Assembly (NCBI GenBank): GCA_030068145.1
Contig: JAPJBO010000012.1
Coordinates: 434,001 to 498,000 of the forward strand
Source of the DNA: Diplonema papillatum
Lineage: Eukaryota > Euglenozoa > Diplonemea > Diplonemida > Diplonemidae
Length of the DNA stretch: 64,000 nucleotides
Direction: 5' to 3'
The notes beneath the pieces were generated by a model. The model was not told where the DNA came from and made no database searches. It saw only the letters and a list, made by a program, of their open reading frames with translations. This document shows, one piece after another, positions 40,943-50,119 of the stretch (positions are counted from its first letter, which is position 1; the number at the start of each line of letters is the position of its first letter). The position numbers and the translations under genes were made by a program.

Positions 40943-41083
40943 TTCGAGACTGGAGGTCCTATGAACATGCAATGTGAATAGCCTCTATTCGAGCCAACCC
41001 CACTTTTCTGTAAACGAGTTTGAAAGTGTATTATTTTTGACTGGAATTAGTGCGGAGCTAGCTTTTCCCCCTCCTGCCCAAAT

Positions 41084-41155
41084 GAAAATGGGTGGCACAG
41101 TGAGCGGGCGGTGGCCTTCAGGCCGGTTCGCCCGGGTTCGATCCCCGCCCATGAC
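41084..41155 (+). ncRNA. tRNA-like Pol III promoter head (tRNA-derived SINE)
   Basis: TGGCACAGTGAG (41,093-41,104) fits the A box and GGTTCGATCCC (41,135-41,145) fits the B box at tRNA-like spacing. The acceptor and T stems cannot both be closed properly, so this is not an intact tRNA gene. Confidence 0.5.
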
Positions 41156-41324
41156 ACTTTTTCGGTCGAAGATTGTTTTCGAGGTTTGTTGCGTTTCGGG
41201 GTCTAATGTGCCCGAGATTTGCGTTTTTTGCGGAGTTTCTCACTCCGCCGGCCCCCCGGAGAAATACCGGAGGGGGGGGCGGCGGGAAAAGGCTGCCCCA
41301 GGTGCTGGGCCCCGGGTACGAGGC

Positions 41325-41780
41325 CAAACTTTACACCCGAACTTAGCTACGCCCGGACTTTGTTTCGCCCGAACTTAGCTTCATCCGAACTTTGCTTCAC
41401 CTGAACTTTGCTCACCCGAACGTAGCTTCGCCCGAACTTTGTTTCGCCCGAACTTAGCTTCACCAGAACTTTGCTTCACCCGAACTTAGCTTCGCCCGAA
41501 CTTTGCTTCACCAGAACTTAGCTTCGCCCGAACTTAGCTTCGCCGAACTTTGCTTCACCCGATCTTAGCTTCACCAGAACGTTGCTTCACCCGAACTTTG
41601 CTTCACCCAGAACTTAGCTTCGCCCGGACTTTGTTTCGCCCGAACTTTGCTTCGCCCGAACTTTGTTTCGCCCGAACTTAGCTTCACCAGAACTTTGCTT
41701 CACCCGAACTTAGCTTTGCCCGAACTTTGCTTCACCAGAACTTAGCTTCGCCCGAACTTTGCTGTTCCCCGAACTTTAAC
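41325..41780. repeat. Satellite of 15-17 base units (GCTTCGCCCGAACTT)
   Basis: About 28 copies of C-G-AACTT[TA]GCTTC(G/A)CC(C/A) units, alternating GAACTTTGCTTC and GAACTTAGCTTC. It lies inside the insertion at 40,998-41,787. Confidence 0.9.
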
Positions 41781-41879
41781 TGCTGCCTCCAGTCTCGCCA
41801 CGCGCCGGCCTTGGCCGAGCGCACGTACTCTATCGCAACAGTCTCCTCAAGCATTTCCTACAAAGCAGGTGCTTATATG

Positions 41880-42230
41880 TGTATGCCACGAACTTCTTCG
41901 TGACGCCTCAGGACACTGGACTTGAAGATAAAAATGGGCAAGGGTGGGTGGGCAAGCGAGGGGTAAAATTACGGTGTTCTTCTCGGGAGCGACGGGGCAA
42001 TAACCTTTGTACAAGTGTTAGTTCTCGTCGGAATAGTATTAATCTTCTAAGATCTTCGATCTTATACGACAAAAAAAAAAAAGACTCCTGCGACCGACAA
42101 CACGTCGAAAAGGGGATTGCAAGAACGTGCTTGGAATGGGTATGTGCTCAACACCGCACGTCCTTTAAGCCACGGACACATAAGGCGGACCATCATCAGC
42201 GCGGAACCTGAGTGTCTGCAGACAGGACTG
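41880..42230. repeat. Dispersed repeat, copy related to 63.66-63.99 kb and 48.7 kb
   Basis: Blocks GGTAAAATTACGG, TTAGTTCTCGTCGGAATAGTA, CTTCTAAGATCTTCGATCT and the end around GACCATCATCAGCGCGGA recur in the same order at 63,665-63,990. The last block also occurs inverted at 48,700-48,835. No gene is recognised, although a frame reading ...GHIRRTIISAEPECLQTG is shared. Confidence 0.7.
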
Positions 42231-42960
42231 CGGTGTGAGTCTGGTTTGTCAGGCGGCTGATGTCGAAAAGGGGAGGGGGAGAGTCTCTACACTTTTCAAG
42301 GTCCCGGGGCAGGGTACTTTCCGATTGGGGACAGCAGCATACTCTCGAACCGAAGGTCTTCAAGCCGATACCGCGCGGATTGTCGCCGAAGCCGTGATCG
42401 TCGAGTGCAGAACCGCGGTCAGCTGGATCGGACCACACCAGATCCTCGAGAATCTTGCGGCATTTCTGCACCCACGCGGACTCTTGCTGGAAGACTGAGG
42501 GTTGCACCTGGATTGTTTGCAGCCGCGGGAACTTCGAATCTGTGAGTTTTTTTGTGTTTCCGACGATGCGTGGGGTCTTTTGTCTGCGGCATTATGTCTT
42601 TTGAGGGGTGCTGGCGTGTCCGCGCCGACTCCACAACTGCGGCCGACACGCACTGTTTTCAACCAAAAACGGATGCGCTGCGAGAGCAGGAGAAAGGAGG
42701 GAGACCGCGGAGGTCAGCAGACCGGAGCTACCGGAGAGGGTGTGTGTGTGCGCTGTGTGACAACCTGATACGTGTGTATGCGATGATGCGTGTTTGCGTG
42801 GCAGCCTGATACGTGTGTGCGATGGCTGTTACACGAGCTTGATGATGATCCGCATGGAGCCGCGTGCCGTGGGTGCCGCGCGCTGCACACAGAGATTAGT
42901 TGCGACAGTAAAACCTCGGGATCCCACACAGCAATAAACGAAAAGAAGAACGAACCCCGA
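42231..42960. other. Stretch with an unassigned short ORF
   Basis: A plus-strand frame at 42,235-42,498 reads ...LQADTARIVAEAVIVECRTAVSWIGPHQILENLAAFL. It might be a decayed coding fragment but has no known motif. Confidence 0.3.
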
Positions 42961-43300
42961 CACAGCCCCGGTGTCCGTCGCAATAGTCGCTCTGCTAGCC
43001 ATAGAGAGAGATAGAGAGAAAAGGAGCGCCAGGGAGAAAAGAAAAGATAACGTTATCTTCCGGAAAAGAAGGGTTACGCGAACCCCCGACATTTTCAACC
43101 TTTCCAATTCTCTCCAAGCTAGACCATTAGCCAACTTGGAAACCAAGAGAATTTCGCTGGCCGCACTCCCCTGAACTCAAATGGTTTCAGGTGGCGACTG
43201 GCACGATCAGTTGAGGTTAGAATGCAGAATATCTGTAGCGATGGCCTGCATTGGCCACTGGATGACTACCTCTTCGATCGTACCGTGATACATACACGGG
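42960..43300. repeat. Inverse copy of the 5.05-5.30 kb repeat, then a hairpin
   Basis: 42,960-43,130 matches 5050-5300 in reverse. At 43,264-43,318 ATGACTACCTCTTCGATCGT and its reverse complement ACGATCGAAGAGGTAGTCAT face each other with a short loop. Confidence 0.75.
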
Positions 43301-43505
43301 ACGATCGAAGAGGTAGTCATACGGTACATGATCAGAGGTCCTACTCGGGGCGGCTCAGTTTCCTCACAAATTGCATGTGGCAAACACAAATAATTCGCTT
43401 GGCGCTTTCTTTTTGTGCGCGCTAGCGGAACTCATCTGCTTTGGTAAGGTTCACGTAGTCGGCTGCCAACTACTAATTCTTAGTACCAACAACGCATTGT
43501 CAACA

Positions 43506-43738
43506 CAAAATACTCGAGGGGCTGCCTTGTGCTTGCTTCGAAGGAGGCTAGAGGGGGAGAAACAATACAACTACAAAATGGGTCTTTTTTGTTGAACGCT
43601 TACGCCCGCCACTAAACCCAGATTTACCTGTGTTTCGTGTGGGCTACAGCACATTTACTTCCTTTGATATTTCGCAACTGGCAGTCTCCTCAAGCATTTC
43701 CTACAAAGCAGGTGCTTATACAAAAAAAAAAAAAAAAA
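43506..43738 (+). repeat. SINE-like repeat, copy 6 (reference copy)
   Basis: The fullest copy, from AATACTCGAGGGGCTGCCTT to ...AAAGCAGGTGCTTATAC and a 19-base A-run. The structure (defined head, A-rich tail, dispersed, both orientations) is that of a non-autonomous retroposon, probably moved by a LINE. No clear Pol III boxes, so its origin is unknown. Confidence 0.75.
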
Positions 43739-44022
43739 AGAAAGATTCAGTGTCGGGATGGCACCTCGGTCGCAAAACTGCCAATCTCCGCACCCGTGCT
43801 GCGACGAGAGGCATACCGTATCAAAGGACAACACACTCGCTAAGGAGGAAATACAGTGTCGGGTGATCTTCGTCTGTTGACCTACCCCCCCAGGCATCTT
43901 GTTAAGAACCATCCATCCATCCATCAGCCGGCTGACCCCACGACGCACTAGTAAGGTACATAACTTGTGAAAATAACTAGTTATTTTATAACTAGTTATA
44001 TTTGATAACTTGTGACTAGCAC

Positions 44023-44109
44023 GAGCTAGTTATATAACTAGCTCGTGCTAGTTATATAACTAGCTTGTGCTAGTTATATAACTAGCTCTGCTAGTTATAT
44101 AACTAGCTC
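44023..44109. repeat. Left palindrome array (GCTAGTTATATAACTAGC)
   Basis: Four copies of the 18-base palindrome separated by 3-4 bases (TCGT, TTGT, TCT). Further out are degenerate ATAACTAGTTAT palindromes at 43,972-44,000. Likely a multimeric protein-binding site. Confidence 0.9.
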
Positions 44110-44560
44110 CTAGGGTATTTTACGGGTGAAATGCATTGAAATACACCATCACTAAACAGCTACCACAGCTCGAAAGACACAAAATAACAAGAAAACAGCA
44201 GCCTCGCAGGGAATGTGCCAGCAGGACCAAGAAGGGAAGTGTGTTGTTACAAACTGAGGCCGTGGAAAATCAGAATGTTCCACACGATACTTCGTCTGAT
44301 GCACTCCTATGAATGTGTGGACGCAGAAACTCTGCGGGCACATGGGAACTAACTGCCGAGAACCGGGCGCGACTGGGACTATCACTCAACGCATGCGCAG
44401 AGCGGATACGGATCGTGAAGGAAGAAACTGGGTTGCTATGCGCCGAGGCTGCCGCATCGTGGCTCCTATTATGCAAATTCTCTCACTTGTAACTTGCTCC
44501 TCATGGTATTTTACGGAGAAATGCACTGAAATACTGCCCACTGAACGGCGACCACAGCTG
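44106..44560 (+). pseudogene. Partial duplication of element left region and ORF2 start
   Basis: 44,106-44,170 (GGTATTTTACGG...GAAATGCATTGAAATAC) is repeated in diverged form at 44,497-44,560, just upstream of ORF1. Between them, 44,311-44,440 matches the first ~43 codons of ORF2 (from ATG 45,933) at about 85 percent with a lost ATG and frameshifts. It looks like a remnant of an older internally deleted copy. Confidence 0.7.
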
Positions 44561-44579
44561 ATATACACGAATAATCAAA

Positions 44580-45611
44580 ATGAGCAAGCGCGCACGTGAG
44601 ACAAAGGCGAAGACACCCGAGAAGAAGAAGCAGAAGTCCGGCGACTTGGAGCCGGACGCGAATGCCAAGACGGACGCGAACATCGTGGAAGACTTCGTGG
44701 AGTTGTTTTTGATGGTAAAGGAGGGAGAGGAGGTCCAACACGTGCCTTTGAAGGCACTGGTGGGACAGCTTTTTGGTCTCTCGTTGTCAACGAAGAATGG
44801 CATCCTCGGCAAGGCTATTGCCGCAAAGTTTCCTGCGCTCAAGGCGCTGAAAAACCAGACCCAAACAATTGGCTCAAAACTCTATTCGCTGCGGGTGAAA
44901 ATGAACACCGACTTGGTGTTCCGCGGTGTCGGGCTCCGCAAAAAGCTGACGGCCACGGCGAAGGACTCGGAGGCGTACCACCGATTGAAGGCGGCTACGG
45001 TAGGCGATGTCAACCTGGAAACGGTTGACTTGCCGTCCTTATACAAGTGCAAGACGGCATCGGGGGCTATTACTCCCGCTGCTGCTGTCACAGGGACTCG
45101 CAGAAACAAGTGGCCGGACATCACTGTCCTGGGGAGGAAACAGGTGCGCGAAGAGGGTGTGGACGTCACCTACTTCTGCATCGTTATCGAAAGTGGGTGC
45201 AGTGTCGTGTCGACTGTGCACCCACCGACGCTGACAGGCAACCGGCTGGATTTCACGTTTCTTCGTGAACGTCCGTCGGAGCACTGTGAGGCTGGTTTGT
45301 ACACCGGAAGCTACACCCTCCCTCCAGACGTCATGATCGACAGTGTCCGGCCCCTGCAGGTCCGGGGGGCTAGCGGGGGATTTGCAACCTTTGTGAACTT
45401 TCCCCTGTCGAGGAAGAAACATAGCGTGAGCCTGCAGCCCGGTGACTGGCGCAGCAATCCAGATGTCGTGGGGCTTTTCTCCGACTCGGGGGACGACGCT
45501 GATGGCATCGAGGATGAGGACGACGACGACAAAGACTCTCAAATCAAAGCCGACGTGGAGGATGATCCTGATGCCAGCGACAATGAGAGCGTGACGTTTG
45601 TTCCCAACTGA
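44580..45611 (+). CDS. ORF1 of the palindrome-array element, unknown protein with acidic tail
   Basis: 343 residues from ATG 44,580, intact. The first 25 residues are Lys-rich (KRARETKAKTPEKKKQK), like a nuclear signal. Residues ~35-115 are helical (EDFVELFLMVKEGEEVQHVPLKALVGQLFGL). The middle (~130-285) is beta-rich (TYFCIVIESGCSVVSTVHPPTLTGNRLDFTFL). The last ~50 residues are highly acidic (SGDDADGIEDEDDDDKD). Basic head, beta core and acidic tail recall histone-chaperone-like or DNA-binding accessory proteins by composition only. No catalytic motif. It sits 320 bases before ORF2 on the same strand inside the same inverted ends, so both likely serve the element. Confidence 0.75.
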   Translation: MSKRARETKAKTPEKKKQKSGDLEPDANAKTDANIVEDFVELFLMVKEGEEVQHVPLKALVGQLFGLSLSTKNGILGKAIAAKFPALKALKNQTQTIGSKLYSLRVKMNTDLVFRGVGLRKKLTATAKDSEAYHRLKAATVGDVNLETVDLPSLYKCKTASGAITPAAAVTGTRRNKWPDITVLGRKQVREEGVDVTYFCIVIESGCSVVSTVHPPTLTGNRLDFTFLRERPSEHCEAGLYTGSYTLPPDVMIDSVRPLQVRGASGGFATFVNFPLSRKKHSVSLQPGDWRSNPDVVGLFSDSGDDADGIEDEDDDDKDSQIKADVEDDPDASDNESVTFVPN

Positions 45612-45932
45612 AAACCTTTTTGTTTTTGCAGCACCAAAATCAGATCATCCTTTTTATTTTGTACTCCGTTTTTTGAGCAAACCAAGGTACAGGCACATCA
45701 CATACCGGTAAGCAACATTGACACTTTGCGGGTTACGTAAGCAACTTTTAAAACTTCGCTGGTCACAACAGTTTTTGATGAGTAGGATGCGGTCTTCCAG
45801 GTTCCTCGTAGGGAAGTGTCGAACGAGGAAGGAAATTTATTGTTAGAACCAGACCATGGATACCACTTGAAATCTTCCGCAGGACAAAAAAAATACTCCA
45901 TTCTTTCCTGGCCAGCTTACACTCTTAAGAAG

Positions 45933-47771
45933 ATGGACGCAGAAACTGTGCGGGCAATTGGGAAGATAATAGCCGAGAACCGGACGCGATTGGGACTATC
46001 ACTCAACGCTTGCGCAGAACTTGGACGGATAGTGAAGGAAGAAACTGGGATTGCGATGGGGCTGTCGCAATCGGTCGTGGCCAAGGCCGGCGAAGACTTC
46101 AAGCTGATGGCAGGTAGGGCCCTGGGGAATATCGCGGAATCCCTCCAGTTTTTATTGCGCAAATTTCCGTTCAAGACGTGTAGGGAGGCTCCCTCCGTGA
46201 TTATATTCATGGACGCGTACAACACGGGGAATGCCTTTCGCTCTCGGAGCTCCAGGCAGCGGCTGGCCATCTCCCTCTCGGCTGGGAGGACTGCGACACG
46301 CTTTCTTACAGTTTGTGACAAGCGAAAGCCGCAGTTCCACGAATGGTGGATATTCAACGCCTTGCCGCAGCTGACGCAGATTCAGACGGGCAGTTTCAGC
46401 AAAGGGAAGCACGCAGCCTCTGTACAGCTGTTTCGCTTCGGCGGGGATCATGCGGAGCTGTGGTCGCTGTTCAGTGGTGTTGGCGGTTCTGGCCATCGTA
46501 GTGCGTTTTGTACGACGGCTGCCGGTGACTGGCTAGAGCAACTGCACGCCTGCGAGAGGCTCAGCCTGCAAGAGATGCATGCAGCCGGCTATACATGCCA
46601 CATCGCGCAACGGTTCCTGCAACCGTGCTTCACGATGACCCCGGCCCTGCACGACGTGAAAGGGATGATACGCCTCATTGTGCAGACGCTTCCGCACGCA
46701 GCAGGGATAGAGCTCGCTGTCATCGGCAGCATTGGCAACAACATGACAGGCTCCCAAGCACGCAAACTGCTGGCTGCCCTGATAGCGCAAACGCAAGGGA
46801 ACCAGTTGACACTGTGTTCCCTCATGGATGTTCTCGTGTTCTTTCGCTATCAGGACATACCTGTGCGCTTCTTTTACGCAGACACTCCAGACAGCCAAAT
46901 TGTGAAGTATTTTTTGTTCAGTTTACTGAGCTACCACGCACTCATCTTTGTGCTGGAGTGGGCCAATCCCGGAGTCACTCGTTCAGCTTATGCCCACAGT
47001 ATGAGTCACTGGTTTGATGTTCAGGATGCCCATCGGTTGGTGACATCTGATGAAGCGTTCGAGCAGATGAATGGTGAACGCAAACGATGGGTGGCGTGCA
47101 CGTCTCAACAGACGATGGAACGTGACTTGCAAGTGTGCGAGCTTCAGCACAAACACTTCGACAAAAAAGGTCAACGCACTCCACTACCGGAGCTTACACC
47201 CCCCGCAGCAGGAATACCGAGACTATTTGAGTACGACACTTTTCATTTTTGCATCTGCATTGTTCACAGGGGGAAAAATGCCACGACAAACTTAGTTGCG
47301 CGTCTCAAAAATCTGGGCCTTGGTGCGCACGTAGGTCGCAGAACGCGCTGGGGAATAAAATTCAATGCGACCCCGGGTGTTGAAACTAGTGAAATAATGT
47401 TTTGCGTTTGTGAGGAAGCCCCCTGGAAGCTTCGTCCTCCTGAGAGAGAGAAAGACAGCGCCGAAGTGGCTGAATCGGAAAGCAGTGATAGCAGTGAAGG
47501 CGAGGCGCACTCTTGTATCATATGCGGAAGGAGCTTCAGTCGGGTGTACGGTCTGTACGCACACTACGACTCTCAGCACCGCCCTGCCGTGACATGTGAG
47601 TGCAAGGAAGACTGTCCCGCCTGTGCGAAGTCTGTACTAAAACGTGGCTTGAGCCAACATATCTTGTACAACCATGCAAGTCTACTGACAAAGACGAAGT
47701 GTCCTCTGTGTCTTGAGAGCTTTTCCTCCGCAAGACTAAGAGACTCGCACATGAAGAAACGCCATCTGTGA
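45933..47771 (+). CDS. ORF2 of the palindrome-array element, candidate novel transposase with C-terminal zinc fingers
   Basis: About 612 residues from ATG 45,933. An in-frame GTG at 45,816 would add 39, but the partial duplicate at 44.3 kb begins at the same Met region, favouring this start. The N-terminal ~60 residues are a helical domain (TVRAIGKIIAENRTRLGLSLNACAELGRIV) that could be HTH-like. The central part has Asp residues in hydrophobic strands (SVIIFMDAYNTGNAF, CSLMDVLVFF, VRFFYADTPDSQ) that might be catalytic, but no DDE/DDD spacing can be assigned by eye. After a Ser/Glu-rich linker come three C2H2 fingers (CIICGRSF...H-x4-H, CPACAKSV...H-x4-H, CPLCLESF...H-x4-H). The intact frame suggests recent activity. 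An alternative is a non-transposase host-derived cargo gene. Confidence 0.75.
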   Translation: MDAETVRAIGKIIAENRTRLGLSLNACAELGRIVKEETGIAMGLSQSVVAKAGEDFKLMAGRALGNIAESLQFLLRKFPFKTCREAPSVIIFMDAYNTGNAFRSRSSRQRLAISLSAGRTATRFLTVCDKRKPQFHEWWIFNALPQLTQIQTGSFSKGKHAASVQLFRFGGDHAELWSLFSGVGGSGHRSAFCTTAAGDWLEQLHACERLSLQEMHAAGYTCHIAQRFLQPCFTMTPALHDVKGMIRLIVQTLPHAAGIELAVIGSIGNNMTGSQARKLLAALIAQTQGNQLTLCSLMDVLVFFRYQDIPVRFFYADTPDSQIVKYFLFSLLSYHALIFVLEWANPGVTRSAYAHSMSHWFDVQDAHRLVTSDEAFEQMNGERKRWVACTSQQTMERDLQVCELQHKHFDKKGQRTPLPELTPPAAGIPRLFEYDTFHFCICIVHRGKNATTNLVARLKNLGLGAHVGRRTRWGIKFNATPGVETSEIMFCVCEEAPWKLRPPEREKDSAEVAESESSDSSEGEAHSCIICGRSFSRVYGLYAHYDSQHRPAVTCECKEDCPACAKSVLKRGLSQHILYNHASLLTKTKCPLCLESFSSARLRDSHMKKRHL

Positions 47772-48033
47772 GGGGAGAGAGCGGTGTTAGCTTTGTTCTC
47801 CGACCATCTGTCTCCTTCTACAGCTCTGTAAAGCATTTCTGTTCAGATCGATTACCTCAAGACGCTTCTTGCTTCACCGTTCCGCTAAGGTGAACACAAC
47901 GAAGAGACAACCGAGACAGCCGAGCAGATAGCAGAAAAAGCGGGCCAGGATACCTAGTCCGAGTGATATACACGTCCTTTTTGACTCAACTCAATGCAGT
48001 TTCACTGTATTTCACTGGTTATTCTGCTGGGAG

Positions 48034-48160
48034 AGCTAGTTATATAACTAGCAGAGCTAGTTATATAACTAGCAGAGCTAGTCATATAACTAGCAGAGCT
48101 AGTTATATAACTAGCACGAGCTAGTTATATAACTAGCTCGTGCTAGTTATAAATTTCACT
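48034..48160. repeat. Right palindrome array (GCTAGTTATATAACTAGC)
   Basis: Five copies separated by AGA, ACGA or similar, one with a T-to-C change (TAGTCATATAACTAG). The outermost copies have CGAGC-type spacers matching the outermost left ones, so the array is inverse as a whole. Confidence 0.9.
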
Positions 48161-48215
48161 AGTCATTGAGCTAGTTAATAACTAGCAAAACTCCATAACT
48201 AGTGCGTCGTGCCCC

Positions 48216-48700
48216 TCCCCCCCCCCCCCCCCCCCCTCATAGGCTATTTTCACTGTGGAGGGGGGAGACGCTACCTGTCACACTCTAAGGTGGTCACCAC
48301 GGTGGGCGGTCAGAAAAAAAAAATTTTTTTTGCCCCAAATACCCCAAATACCACACTTTGGAAAATTTTTGTGGGCCCACTTTTGGCAGGGAATTTTGAC
48401 CATTTCACCTTGGAGAATTTGACCACCCAGCCTCCAAGGCAACGGCACTGTAGAGGGGGGGGGTCTGGTTTATCCGGCCATCCGGCCAAAGTGGCTGATC
48501 CTTAACAAGAGCGCTGACCCCCCCCCCCCGTGTTTAAGATCGCGTTTTTCCGTGTTTAAGATCGCCCCCCAAAAAAACCGATCTTATACACGGGGGGGGA
48601 CGATCTTAAACACGGGGGGGGACAAAAACACCCCAAAAAAAAAAAAAATCGCTGCGCGGGGCCTTGAACCCCCCCCACCCCAAACCAGACTACACCGCTG
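48216..48700. repeat. Homopolymer-rich fold-back region, CCGTGTTTAAGATCG family
   Basis: Long C-run at 48,217-48,236. At 48,518-48,622 two CCGTGTTTAAGATCG units face CGATCTTATACACGG and CGATCTTAAACACGG, giving a ~100-base fold-back with G/C-run ends. An A-run then CGCTGCGCGGGGCC follows, a motif repeated at 55,613 and 55,687. No gene. Confidence 0.75.
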
Positions 48701-48840
48701 TCCTGTCTGCAGACACTCAGCTTCCGCGCTGATGATGGTCCGCCTTATGTGTCCGTGACTTAGAGGACCGAAACACGGCGCAGACGGGACCAGTGCGGTG
48801 TTGAGCACATACCCATTCCAAGCACGTTCTTGCAATCCCC
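48700..48840. repeat. Inverse copy of the end of the 42.1-42.2 kb repeat
   Basis: CTGTCTGCAGACACTCAG...GATGATGGTCCGCCTTATGTG and the block ending AAGCACGTTCTTGCAATCCCC are the reverse complement of 42,112-42,225. Confidence 0.8.
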
Positions 48841-48879
48841 CCACCCCCCAGTGCTGATGCTAAGGCCCCTAAACTCGGC

Positions 48880-50040
48880 ATCGTTGTCAGCCGGACGGCA
48901 AGTGGGGTTTTGGGGCTGTTTTTGGGGTGTCTCCCAGAGGGGTAAACGTTGCTTCCGTTTGTTTGGGTTTTCTTTTGTGAAAGTCAGGGTGCAAAGACGA
49001 GCCTGCCCACAGAGCACTTTTGAAGGCAGAATCTATGTCTGCATCTGTGATTGCCAAGTATGAGTCCGCGAGCCACTTGCACACCTCGTCACGGGTTGGC
49101 GCAGGAAGCTTCGCACTGTTTTCTGCAACAAGCTGTTGCGAGGACCAGTCTATCCACTTGGAACGAAGAAGTCGTCGCACCTTCAGATTGCAGGCGCTCT
49201 GGTCGCCAACATTCAAGTGACCTGACGTGTTCGGAGGTATAATGAACACCAGCCAGCCCCGCGATCTCGCCTCCTTCACGACAGGAATGCTGTAGTGCGA
49301 CTTGTACCCATCCACCATTACGAGAAGCTCATACTTCCCTGAGGGGAAGCTGGGTAATGTACAGATACTCGAGCATTACTTCGTAGTCGCACACCTTCTT
49401 TTCGGCACATGAAGTGCACATTGATGTCGTGCTTGTGCCTGTTCTGGTCAAACGTGGGGCGACCCCGTCCTTCCGTGATAGTGTGTGGCCCCTGCCAAAC
49501 AACAAGTGGGTCCATCCTCACCTTTTCCGACACAGAGATGTTTCTTTGGGTGTGCTCCACGTACACCCCCCAGCTCAGGATAGCTGTCATGTTCCGCTTC
49601 TTGTTTCCAGCGGTGCATGCTCTGACCCGGGCTCCACACTCTTTACTGAGCACACCGTGGACTTGGCCAACGGGAGACAAATCTCGCCCATTGCGTGTAT
49701 CACTTCGAATCTCTTCGAGTAAACGACCGCATGGATTGCTTGGCGGGCAAGCGAAATCTCCGAGTCTGTTCCTGAGAGCTGGAGAGAGGCATATGAGCCA
49801 ATCCTCCTTGTTGTTGTTGTTATTATCGTGTTCGCCGGAAACGCGTCCACCAAGTTTCTTGATTCGGCGGGTCCAGGTTTTCTGATGCCCTTCGTTCCCC
49901 TCATATTCGCGCTGCGACGAGAGGCTATTCTCCGTGAGACGGGTGTCAATAGGACGGCCAGGATCAAATACTGCGTTGATTAGGCACAGCATCACAGCTG
50001 CAACGAGGGCAACCTGACTCGTGTATGTGAGCATCTTGTT
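48880..50040 (-). pseudogene. Decayed pogo-like DDE transposase
   Basis: On the minus strand the reading ELLVMVDGYKSHYS (around 49,318) is the second-Asp motif of the DDE_1/pogo family. It is followed by GWLVFIIPPNTSGHLNVGDQSACNLKV, the conserved P-P-N-T-S...L-x-P/V-x-D block with the third Asp, and a helical tail. Upstream, CDYEVMLEYL and ...RMDPLVVW are in other frames, so at least two frameshifts (near 49,345 and 49,400) separate the parts. The N-terminal DNA-binding half is not recognised. Downstream it merges with a minisatellite. Confidence 0.6.
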
Positions 50041-50119
50041 AACCCCTTGATTCCCCTTTCTGCAGTCGTTTTGCATTGGAAGACCAGCAGAAGGAAAAAA
50101 ACCGCAACTTACCACGGCA

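Larger units (their letters stand above)
40998..41787. mobile_element. Insertion of a tRNA-derived SINE head plus satellite
   Basis: Compared with the uninterrupted copy at 23,605-23,715, about 790 bases are inserted here between ...ATTCGAGCCAA and CCAGTCTCGCC. The insert holds a Pol III-type head (A box near 41,093, B box at 41,135) and then the 41,325-41,780 satellite. The boundaries are good to within a few bases. Confidence 0.6.
43939..48211 (+). mobile_element. Undescribed element with palindrome-array ends and two large ORFs
   Basis: A 14-base perfect terminal inverted repeat, CACGACGCACTAGT, bounds 4.27 kb (43,939-43,952 and 48,198-48,211). Inside each end lies an array of the 18-base palindrome GCTAGTTATATAACTAGC (four copies left at 44,023-44,109; five to six right at 48,034-48,160). 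Between the arrays are two plus-strand ORFs of 343 and about 612 residues plus a decayed duplicate of the start of ORF2. The flanks are C-rich on both sides, so the target-site duplication is ambiguous (CCC is possible). The architecture is that of a DNA transposon with subterminal transposase-binding sites, but neither protein matches a superfamily I know. Confidence 0.75.

Noticed and set aside
41084-41155. Functional tRNA gene
   Set aside because: A and B boxes fit, but acceptor and T stems cannot both pair, so only a tRNA-derived head is claimed.
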